The position numbers and the translations under genes are program-made. Below are positions 1 through 6,044 of a DNA stretch of 33,418 bases, piece after piece; position 1 is the first letter of the stretch, and every line of letters starts with the position of its first letter. A model generated the notes under the pieces. The model did no database searches and was not told where the DNA came from. It saw only the letters and a list, made by a program, of their open reading frames with translations. Where the stretch lies: assembly GCF_029960785.1 (NCBI RefSeq), contig NZ_JASBQE010000121.1:1-33418 (forward strand), read 5' to 3'. Origin of the DNA: Polyangium sp. 15x6 (GTDB lineage Bacteria > Myxococcota_A > Polyangia > Polyangiales > Polyangiaceae).

Positions 1-237
1 GCCCGTGCCGCCGACGCCGCCCGTGCCGCCCGTGCCGCCGACGCCCCCCGCGCCGCCCGTGCCGCCGCCGCCTTCGCCGCCGACGCCGCCCATGCCGCCC
101 GAGCTGCCATCGTTTCCACCCTCGCCGCCGGGGTTCGTGCTCGTGGCGCAGCCTTGGAGCGCGGCGGCTGCGAGGAGCAGGCCTGTGGTCATCGAAGCGA
201 GTGAGGTCGGGAAGAACGTACGGCGGCGTTGTTTCAT
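1..237 (-). CDS. Lipoprotein N-terminus with Gly-rich linker (partial, runs off the left edge)
   Basis: Only the first 79 codons are present; the frame is open to base 1. The ATG at 237 is preceded by GAGGA about eight bases upstream. The product has a basic n-region (MKQRRR), a hydrophobic stretch and the lipobox LQGC, so it should be lipidated and anchored in the envelope. From about residue 36 it becomes almost pure Gly with Ser, Thr, Val and Glu in GGxGG repeats, the flexible linker common in Polyangiales lipoproteins. The functional domain lies outside the window, so no function can be given. The repetitive linker DNA produces a proline-rich reading on the opposite strand that is not a gene. 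Confidence 0.8.
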   Translation of the reverse strand, partial: MKQRRRTFFPTSLASMTTGLLLAAAALQGCATSTNPGGEGGNDGSSGGMGGVGGEGGGGTGGAGGVGGTGGTGGVGGTG

Positions 238-340
238 CGGTGGTTCCTCGTGCACTGCGGAGGAGATGAAAGGACACTCCGGCGCGCCCGTTCGGCGCGC
301 CAAGCAGACAGACGCTTACGGTAGCCGACGGGCTGACGCA

Positions 341-397
341 ACGTCCGCGCACGAGCGAAGCTCTCTTCTCCTTCGGGTGCAGAGAGCGCGCGGACGT
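341..397 (+). promoter_or_regulatory. Bulged hairpin with UUCG tetraloop upstream of the sigma-like gene
   Basis: The arms ACGTCCGCGC (341-350) and GCGCGGACGT (388-397) are perfectly complementary. Inside them GCTCTCT (360-366) pairs with AGAGAGC (381-387), leaving a nine-base bulge (351-359) on the 5' side only. The apex is a 3x3 internal loop closed by CC-TTCG-GG (370-377), which in a plus-strand transcript is a cUUCGg tetraloop. The 3' arm ends 14 bases before the GTG at 412, where a ribosome would bind. It may be a 5'-UTR control element or a terminator/attenuator in the divergent region; no U-tract follows. The structure is seen in the sequence; the function is inferred. Confidence 0.5.
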
Positions 398-411
398 GCC
401 AAGACCGACGC

Positions 412-765
412 GTGCGCCCCGTGATCCAGAGCATCATCGACGAGCTCCTCGCTCGTCATCACCGATCGGGACGAGTCGACCTCAACGACATCGCGGAGGT
501 CATCGGCCCGCGTGGTGTCTCCTACGAGGAGGTCGACCACATCGTCGAGCGCCTGGAGGCCCTCGGCCTCGTGGTCGGCGAGCCGATCGACGCGGACGAG
601 GTGACCGTGATGAAGCGCGTGCTCGGCGCCGCGCGATCTCTCCGCACGACGCTCGGACGAAACCCGACCATCGCGGAGATCGCCCTGTCTTCGGGGCACC
701 CGGCTCACGTCGTGCGGCGCGCGCTCGAGCGTGGGGTCTCGCCGCGCGTGGTCCGGAGCTACTAG
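412..765 (+). CDS. Mini-protein with sigma-70 region 1.1-like and region 3-like segments
   Basis: This is a 117-residue protein. Residues about 5-55 resemble sigma-70 region 1.1, the DNA-mimicking autoinhibitory domain: a helix (IIDELLARHH), then GRVDLNDIAEVI, then an EEVDHIVERLEALGLVV helix and an acidic tail (DADE), in the same order as E. coli RpoD. Residues about 68-105 (LGAARSLRTTLGRNPTIAEIA) resemble sigma region 3, with the GR-P-T-EIA signature. Region 2 (-10 recognition, core binding) and region 4 (-35 recognition) are absent, so it cannot be a working sigma factor by itself. It may modulate RNA polymerase or another sigma factor. The start is GTG at 412 or GTG at 421; neither has a clear Shine-Dalgarno. 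It lies 15 bp before the LptA-like gene and is probably co-transcribed with it. Confidence 0.7.
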   Translation: MRPVIQSIIDELLARHHRSGRVDLNDIAEVIGPRGVSYEEVDHIVERLEALGLVVGEPIDADEVTVMKRVLGAARSLRTTLGRNPTIAEIALSSGHPAHVVRRALERGVSPRVVRSY

Positions 766-780
766 TGATAGAGTGAGGCC

Positions 781-1269
781 GTGCCGCTCGGCCCGCGCCT
801 CTCCTTGGCTCTCGCGCTGCTCGCGACGACGATCGCGCCTCGATCGCTCGCCGAGCCTCCGAAAGCCGCGCCGCCGCCCAAGGAGGCGGTGGAGCTCTCC
901 GCCGATCAGCTCGACATCGACATCGCGGCGAAGCGCGCCGTGCTCGAGGGCCACGTGCGCCTGACGAAGGGCGGCCTCGTGATGCGCGCGCCGCGCGTCG
1001 AGGTGCGGTACGACGAGGTGCCGAACGTGACCTGGGCGAAAGGCACGGGCGGGGTCGTCGCGGAGGTGAAGGGCGTGCGCGCGGAGGCGCCCGAGGTGGA
1101 GATCGACCTCGGCAAGCAGATGCTGTCGCTGCGCGGAGGCGTGCGCCTTCAGCGAGGGGCGGGGTGGATCAGCGCGGAGAAGGCGACGATCGATCTCGTC
1201 AGCCTGAAGGTCTCGCTCTCCGAGGTGAAAGGCGCGATGCCGGTGCCGGAGGGCGCGGAGAAGAAGTAG
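781..1269 (+). CDS. LptA/OstA-like periplasmic protein
   Basis: This 162-residue protein has an N-terminal signal peptide (to about residue 24, ending near SLAEPP) and a single OstA-like beta-jellyroll domain. The characteristic run is LSADQLDIDIAAKRAVLEGH followed by VRLTKG, VMRAPRVEVRYDE and later MLSLRGGVRLQRG. LptA bridges LPS from LptBFGC in the inner membrane to LptDE in the outer membrane. The length matches a short LptA. The start is GTG at 781, 15 bp after the upstream stop. It is the left counterpart of lptB, which sits about 30.6 kb away in the same orientation. It ends five bases from a convergent gene. It could also be an LptC-like or non-LPS OstA paralogue, so no firm symbol is given. 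Confidence 0.75.
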   Translation: MPLGPRLSLALALLATTIAPRSLAEPPKAAPPPKEAVELSADQLDIDIAAKRAVLEGHVRLTKGGLVMRAPRVEVRYDEVPNVTWAKGTGGVVAEVKGVRAEAPEVEIDLGKQMLSLRGGVRLQRGAGWISAEKATIDLVSLKVSLSEVKGAMPVPEGAEKK

Positions 1270-1274
1270 GGGGC

Positions 1275-1979
1275 TCAGCTCTCGGCCGGCGCGAGGCACG
1301 ACAGCGCGGGGTCGAGCTCGTCGTCGGACGCGCTCTCGGCCTTCCGGCTCCCCTCGACGACCGGGAAGATCACGTCCTGCAGCTCGCGGTTGCGCGGGAA
1401 GGCGGCGCGGACGACGCCGATCACCTTGTCGACGGCGTCGTGGTGGGCGTCGCGCAGCGCGAGCTCGACCTTGAAGGCCTCGTCGTGGGCGGCGAGGGCT
1501 TCGAGGTGCGCGGCGACGGCGCCTTCGAGGGTCGAGAGGGCGGTGAGGAGCTTGGGCAACCAGGCGGCGCGGTAGCCGTCGATCCCGACGAGCTTTGCGT
1601 TCTGGAGCCGGTCGACGAGCTCCTTCAGGGGTTTGACCTGGCGTTTCCCCATGGGGATGACGACGGGGCGCAGGCCTTTCGGAAAGAGGCACGCGCAGAG
1701 ACGACCACGCCGGCCGCCGTCCTCGATTTCCGCGGCGCGGAGGGACGAGCGAATCACGCGCTCGGCGCTGAATTCGGCGAACCGGAGCGCGGCGCGGGTC
1801 TCGACGACGGGGATGCGCAGGGCGCGGCGCTTGTCGTGCTGGGCGCCGAGGGCGTCGTTGACGGCGCGGATGTCGCTCGCGGCGGCGGCGGTCTCCGGGA
1901 ATTGCGAGAGGCCGGCGGCGAGGTCGACGCCATACTCGAAACGAACGGTCGACGAGACGTTGGGGCGATACTTGCGCAT
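1275..1979 (-). CDS. Protein of unknown function, 234 aa
   Basis: I do not recognise a named family. The protein is cytoplasmic in character, with no signal peptide or membrane segment. Much of it should be helical, with a conserved-looking centre (GLRPVVIPMGKRQVKPLKEL), then LLTALSTLEGAVAAHLEALA and an acidic C-terminus ending APAES. The ATG at 1979 has AGGGAA about eight bases upstream. Codon use is typical of the window, so it is probably a real gene. Its last 20 bases recur almost unchanged at 6012-6031, suggesting that a paralogue or relic once lay there. It converges with the LptA-like gene with a five-base gap, and the tandem repeat block lies upstream of its start. Confidence 0.7.
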   Translation of the reverse strand: MRKYRPNVSSTVRFEYGVDLAAGLSQFPETAAAASDIRAVNDALGAQHDKRRALRIPVVETRAALRFAEFSAERVIRSSLRAAEIEDGGRRGRLCACLFPKGLRPVVIPMGKRQVKPLKELVDRLQNAKLVGIDGYRAAWLPKLLTALSTLEGAVAAHLEALAAHDEAFKVELALRDAHHDAVDKVIGVVRAAFPRNRELQDVIFPVVEGSRKAESASDDELDPALSCLAPAES

Positions 1980-2110
1980 GATGCTTTCCCTGGGCCCGAG
2001 GCCCGGTGTGTGTAGGTTCGGCGAGCCCGCGCGGAGGGGCGCGCGAGCGAGTGCCCGTTGAACGACAGGCAGAAGATTTCATTCGAGGAGGAGCAGGAAC
2101 GCGACGCCGG

Positions 2111-2412
2111 CGTGGTCAGCGAGGGTTGATCGGCGTCAGCGGTTGCTCCTCGAGATGTGCAGCGGGTGTTGACGCTCGTCAGGGGGCGCTGGTCACGATG
2201 TGCAACGGGTGTTGACGCTCGTCAGGGTGCGCTGGTCACGATGCGCAGCGGGTGTCGGACGCTCGTCAGGGTGCGCTGAACACGATGTGCAGTGGGGGTC
2301 GACGCTCGTCAGAAGGCGCTGGTCACGATGTGCAGCGGGTGTCGGACGCTCGTCAGGGGGCGCTGAACACGATGAACGACGGCGGTTGATGCGCGTCGAG
2401 GGAGGCGCGTCG
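2111..2412. repeat. Tandem repeat of 43/44 bp: five good copies with degenerate flanks
   Basis: Unit starts (GATGTGC or GATGCGC) fall at 2154, 2197, 2240, 2284 and 2327, giving periods of 43, 43, 44 and 43; a decayed sixth copy begins at 2371. The unit is roughly GATGTGCAGCGGGTGT, then T or CG, then GACGCTCGTCAGGG and a GCGCTG core. Two variants occur, one ending CTGGTCAC and one ending CTGAACAC. Every good copy contains GACGCTCGTC, a GACG/CGTC dyad. A degenerate copy is visible at about 2111-2153. The block fills the 443-bp gap between the glycoside hydrolase stop and the start of the 234-aa gene; no gene is credible inside it. Confidence 0.9.
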
Positions 2413-2422
2413 CCATTTTCAC

Positions 2423-3979
2423 CTATTGCGCGATGAAGATCTGCGGCGAGCCCGTGAGGGAGAGCGGAACGCTCCCGCCCGCCGGCGTGAGATCGGTGGC
2501 CGCGCCGGTCTTGCCATGGTCCCACGCATACGCCTTGATCGGCCCGCCCGCGGCGAGCGAATACATCGCGCTCGCGTCCTCGCTGGTTCCGGCCGTCTTC
2601 GCCCACAGGACATAGGCCGCTTTCCCATTCGCGAGCCGGAACGCCGCGCCGCCGACCGCCTCCGGCAGCGCGAGCGCCGCCGTCGCGCTCGCGTCGAACG
2701 CGGCGCCGGAGAGGAGCTGCCCGTGCGTTCGATACGCGACGCCCGTATCCGTGAGCTTTGCCTCGGTCGGCGCGCCGAGCTTGATGACATCGTAATACAG
2801 GCCCATGTAGTCGAAGGAGCTGTTGCTCGCGCCGAGCTCCGCGTTGTCGGTCAGGAGATACCAATCGACGCCGTCGATCCCCTCGGCCTGCGCGGTGGTC
2901 ATCACCTTGAGGATGTAGTTTCTCGCGTATTCCGCCCCGCCCGGGCCTGCGCCGATGAGCTCGTGCGGCGCCCCGCTCTCGGTCACCACCCACGACTTCC
3001 CATTGACGCCCGCGGCGTCGAGGACCTTCGCGAGAGCGTCCCTGGAAGCGACGAAGCCGTTCACGCCGACGTCCGAGCTGCCCGGCGAGAAGACCGGATA
3101 ATAATGGAAGCTCAGGACGTCGAAATACTTCGCGCCCTTCTCGGGGTAATCGGCGCTCACGGCTCCGCCGTCGGGGTTGTCCGTGTAACGGAGCACGGCC
3201 GAGAGGAAATTCGGGTATCCGATCCCGCCGAGCGCGATCTTCGCGTCCGGATCGGCCTTCAGCGCGGCCTCGCGCGTCACGCGGAGCATGCGGATGTAAT
3301 CGAAGATGGAGCCATGAAAGCGCGGGAGCTGCTCCTTCGTGGGCGGGTCCTTGTCCCAGTTCACCGTCACCTGCCAATCGGCGACCCAATCAGGCTCGTT
3401 CCACACCTCCCAGACCTTCACCCAATCCTTGTAGGTGCTCACCGTCTTGTGCACGTACGCTCCCCAGTAGTTGTCGGGGTTGATCGTGCCGTCCTCGAGG
3501 AACACGGGTTGATACAGGTTCTTCGGCATGTACTCGGCAATCTGCCAGTCCGGCGTGCCCGCGGGCGCCGTCGAATGTTCGGCCGTGGGGGTGGTCAAGA
3601 AGGCGACGTGGTTCGACATGCCGAGCGCCGCGTATTGCTTGATGTCCTCGACCTCGATCTCGTAGCCCCACGTCGTCAAGTGCTGCTCGGGCAGCGAGAT
3701 TCGCTGGCTGTCGGCGCCGGCCTCGCGCGCGAGCTTCGCGAGCTCCGGGTCGCTCCAGGTGGGGTGGCGGTGGCCGGCGTTGATTCCATGCCGGAATGGC
3801 CCGCCGAGCCCGTTGCCGTTGCCGCCGGCGCCGCTGCCCCCTTGGTCGCTACCGCCGCTGCCGGCGCTGCCGCCTCCGCCGGTCTCCCCCGCGGCGGAGC
3901 CGCTTTCACCGCCGCCCCCCGAGCACGCGGCGGCGAGAACGAGAAGGGATGCGGAGAGAATACGGATCATCGAACGCAT
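2423..3979 (-). CDS. Lipoprotein glycoside hydrolase, clan GH-A type
   Basis: This 518-residue lipoprotein has the lipobox LAAAC (Cys19) and a Gly/Ser linker at about residues 20-60, followed by a TIM-barrel glycosidase. The acid/base is probably Glu195 in WEVWNEPDW and the nucleophile Glu334 in VVTESGAPHE; NEP on strand 4 and E on strand 7 are the clan GH-A signature, closest in feel to families 5 and 39. A C-terminal beta-sandwich-like region (about 400-518) ends in GSPQIFIAQ. It would hydrolyse a glycan at the outer membrane or cell surface; the substrate cannot be read from sequence. The ATG at 3979 has GGAGGT eight bases upstream. It follows the LysR gene by 46 bp on the same strand, so the two may be co-transcribed. 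Confidence 0.85.
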   Translation of the reverse strand: MRSMIRILSASLLVLAAACSGGGGESGSAAGETGGGGSAGSGGSDQGGSGAGGNGNGLGGPFRHGINAGHRHPTWSDPELAKLAREAGADSQRISLPEQHLTTWGYEIEVEDIKQYAALGMSNHVAFLTTPTAEHSTAPAGTPDWQIAEYMPKNLYQPVFLEDGTINPDNYWGAYVHKTVSTYKDWVKVWEVWNEPDWVADWQVTVNWDKDPPTKEQLPRFHGSIFDYIRMLRVTREAALKADPDAKIALGGIGYPNFLSAVLRYTDNPDGGAVSADYPEKGAKYFDVLSFHYYPVFSPGSSDVGVNGFVASRDALAKVLDAAGVNGKSWVVTESGAPHELIGAGPGGAEYARNYILKVMTTAQAEGIDGVDWYLLTDNAELGASNSSFDYMGLYYDVIKLGAPTEAKLTDTGVAYRTHGQLLSGAAFDASATAALALPEAVGGAAFRLANGKAAYVLWAKTAGTSEDASAMYSLAAGGPIKAYAWDHGKTGAATDLTPAGGSVPLSLTGSPQIFIAQ

Positions 3980-4025
3980 GGCACAACCTCCGTCGTAAAA
4001 AAGAGATGCGCCACTCTACGTGGAT

Positions 4026-4952
4026 TCAAAGCTCCCGCGCAATCCGCAAGATCTCCTCGCGCAGCCATCGATGCGCCGGACCGTTGTCGTACGACGAATG
4101 CCACACCATCGAAATCGCGGATTTGGGGAGCGTGATCGGCACCTCCGCCGTGGAGAGGTCGAGCGTCTTTGCCGCGGCGAGCGCCACGCTCCGGCGCAGC
4201 GTGGCCACGGCGCGGAGCCGGCGGAGCAGGTAGGGGACGCCCACCGCGTGCGGCGTGCTCAGGGCGATGCGCCGCTTCAACCGGCGTTTCGCCAGCGCGG
4301 CGTCGATGCCGTCCTCCAGGTCCTTTCGTGACGAGATCCGGACGTGCGGGATTTCGGCATAATGCTTCGCCGTCATGGGCACGGGCAGCTCGTGCCCGTG
4401 GGGATCGAAGAGGCACAGGTACGTGTCGCCCGCGCAGATCACGCGGCGCTTGTGGTGCGTGCGGCCTTCGCCGAGGACGCCGATCGCGAGGTCGAGCTCG
4501 GCGGCGTCGAGCATGTCGGGGACGTCGGCCGGCGCGAAGGGGCGAATCTCGATCCGCACGTTGGAGCCGAGCGCCTCGAGGTGCGCGAGGAGCGGCGGGA
4601 GGAGGGCGATCTCCATGTCGTCGTACACGGCGATGCGAAAATGCCGCTCGTCCCGCGCGGGATCGAAGGGCGCGCTCGCCTGGAGCGTCGCCTGGATTCC
4701 GGCGAGCGCGCTGCGGACCTGCGCCGACAGCTCGCGCGCGCGCGGCGTCGGTCGCATGCCGCGCTCGGCGCGCACGAAGAGCTCGTCGCCGAAGAGGTCA
4801 CGCAGGCGCGCGAGGTTGTGGCTCATGGCCGACTGGCTGAGGCCGAGGCGCGCCGCGGCCCGCGTCACGTGGCGCTCCGTCAGGAGAGCATCGAAGGCGA
4901 CGAGCAGATTGAGGTCGAGCCTCGCCAGATGCGTGTGATCGATGATCGTCAT
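4026..4952 (-). CDS. LysR-family transcriptional regulator
   Basis: This 308-residue protein has a typical LysR layout. The N-terminal winged helix-turn-helix (about 10-70) includes LNLLVAFDALLTERHVTRAA and GLSQSAMSHNLARLRDLFGD; the latter is the recognition helix segment. The effector-binding domain spans about 95-300, with FRIAVYDDMEIALLP and DLAIGVLGEG in the usual positions. It resembles the NodD/PhnR/SyrM-like group in its opening LARLDLNLLVAF. It is divergent from the alpha/beta-hydrolase lipoprotein across 75 bp and lies upstream of the glycoside hydrolase, so either neighbour may be its target. No strong Shine-Dalgarno precedes the ATG at 4952. The inducer is unknown. Confidence 0.93.
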   Translation of the reverse strand: MTIIDHTHLARLDLNLLVAFDALLTERHVTRAAARLGLSQSAMSHNLARLRDLFGDELFVRAERGMRPTPRARELSAQVRSALAGIQATLQASAPFDPARDERHFRIAVYDDMEIALLPPLLAHLEALGSNVRIEIRPFAPADVPDMLDAAELDLAIGVLGEGRTHHKRRVICAGDTYLCLFDPHGHELPVPMTAKHYAEIPHVRISSRKDLEDGIDAALAKRRLKRRIALSTPHAVGVPYLLRRLRAVATLRRSVALAAAKTLDLSTAEVPITLPKSAISMVWHSSYDNGPAHRWLREEILRIAREL

Positions 4953-4992
4953 GCGCCGTATCGGTTGGATTCAGCGCAGCCGAGGACCTACG

Positions 4993-5005
4993 TCAAGGCC
5001 TTCCA
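4993..5005. promoter_or_regulatory. Candidate LysR box (T-N11-A) in the divergent intergenic region
   Basis: The 75-bp gap between the LysR gene and the hydrolase contains TCAAGGCCTTCCA, a T-N11-A motif around the 8-bp palindrome AAGGCCTT (4995-5002). It lies 22 bp before the hydrolase ATG and just upstream of its GAGGAGG ribosome binding site (5013-5019), a position that would suit repression or autoregulation. T-N11-A is a loose motif and chance occurrence is common. Confidence 0.25.
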
Positions 5006-5027
5006 CGCACGCGAGGAGGTGCTTTCG

Positions 5028-6044
5028 ATGAGGAATGCGACGGAGACGCGGGGCCGGCGAGCCGGGGCGCTCGCGTTTTGGATGTTCTCGATGGCGGCAG
5101 GTTGCGGCGAGGCGCTGCCCGCGGCGCCGTGCGTCCCGGTCGTGGCCGCGAAGGCGGAGAGCGCCGTCGCCGAGGACGGGCGGCTGCCGCCCGCCAAGCA
5201 GATTCACGTGAAGACGCCGGATGGATTGTCGATTGCCGTGCAGGAATGGGGCAATCCGAGAGGCCCCGAGGTGCTCTTCATTCACGGGCTCTCGCAGAGC
5301 CACCTCTCGTGGGCGCCGCAGATCGGGAGCAGCCTCGCGAAGGATTTCCGGATCGTGACGTACGACCTGCGCGGGCACGGCGTTTCGGACAAGCCGATCG
5401 AGGCGAAGTATTACGAGGAGGCGCGACGCTGGGGGGACGAGCTCTGGGCCGTGATCGAGGGAGCGGGTCTCCGGCATCCCGTCGTCGTGGGATGGTCGCT
5501 CGGAGGTGTGGTGATCCTCGATTACCTGCGGGCGTATGGGGACGGGGCGCTGGGCGGCGTCGTGTTCGTGGACGCAGTGACGCGCCTCGATCGCGCGCTG
5601 CTCGGCGAGATGCCACCGCTATGGTCGGAGGACCTGTCGACGAGGATCGGGGCCATGCGGCAATTCCTCCGGGATTGTTTCGTCGTGCCGCCGCCCGCCG
5701 CGGTGTTCGAGACGATGCTCGTGTACAACGCGATGGTGCCCGTCGAGGTGCAGGGCGCGGTCGGGCATATCCCGCTCGACGGGGCGGACGAATCGCTGCG
5801 GGCGCTGTCGGTGCCGGCGCTCGTGATTCACGGGGCGGAGGATCGCCTCGCCAAGGTCGCGATGGCGAGACGCACGGCGTCGCTCGTGCGCGGCGCGCGG
5901 CTGTCGGTGTACGAGGGGGTGGGGCACGCGCCGTTTTACGAGGCGCGCGAGAGGTTCAATGCGGAGCTGGGTGGGTTTTTGCGAGAGGTGGCGGGGAAGA
6001 GAGAGGGGGGATCAGCTCTCGGCGGGCGCGATGTTCGTCAGTAA
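5028..6044 (+). CDS. Alpha/beta-hydrolase lipoprotein
   Basis: This is a 338-residue protein with a lipobox at MAAGC (Cys26) and an alpha/beta-hydrolase fold from about residue 58. The oxyanion HG is in VLFIHGLSQ, the nucleophile Ser157 in VVGWSLGG, the acid is probably Asp272 in VIHGAEDRL, and the base is His300 in GVGHAPF; the catalytic set is complete. The sequence is of the epoxide hydrolase/haloperoxidase/esterase type, but the substrate is unknown. The start is ATG 5028 with GAGGAGG at 5013-5019; longer in-frame upstream starts overlap the LysR gene and are rejected. The 3' end overlaps the convergent beta-helix gene by seven bases. The last about 15 residues look like an added tail and coincide with a 26-bp segment shared with the 3' end of the 234-aa gene. 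Confidence 0.88.
   Translation: MRNATETRGRRAGALAFWMFSMAAGCGEALPAAPCVPVVAAKAESAVAEDGRLPPAKQIHVKTPDGLSIAVQEWGNPRGPEVLFIHGLSQSHLSWAPQIGSSLAKDFRIVTYDLRGHGVSDKPIEAKYYEEARRWGDELWAVIEGAGLRHPVVVGWSLGGVVILDYLRAYGDGALGGVVFVDAVTRLDRALLGEMPPLWSEDLSTRIGAMRQFLRDCFVVPPPAAVFETMLVYNAMVPVEVQGAVGHIPLDGADESLRALSVPALVIHGAEDRLAKVAMARRTASLVRGARLSVYEGVGHAPFYEARERFNAELGGFLREVAGKREGGSALGGRDVRQ
6006..6031. repeat. 26-bp segment shared with 1269-1294 (3'-end scar)
   Basis: Bases 6006-6031 match 1269-1294 at 24 of 26 positions. At 1275-1294 the segment is the stop and last codons (APAES-stop) of the 234-aa gene on the minus strand. At 6012-6029 the same minus-strand reading gives IAPAES-stop but is cut off from any upstream gene body. 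This suggests loss of a paralogue here, with the junction near 6032. Confidence 0.4.

Noticed and set aside
5-424. Proline-rich plus-strand frame at the left edge
   Set aside because: It is the antisense of the Gly-rich linker of the minus-strand lipoprotein, which has a signal peptide and a ribosome binding site.
316-2082. 588-codon minus-strand frame
   Set aside because: It is Arg/Ala-rich with no domain and runs over the sigma-like, LptA-like and 234-aa genes; it is a GC-bias artefact.
4344-5027. N-terminal extension of the alpha/beta-hydrolase
   Set aside because: It overlaps the LysR gene in antisense; ATG 5028 has a Shine-Dalgarno and opens a lipoprotein signal.
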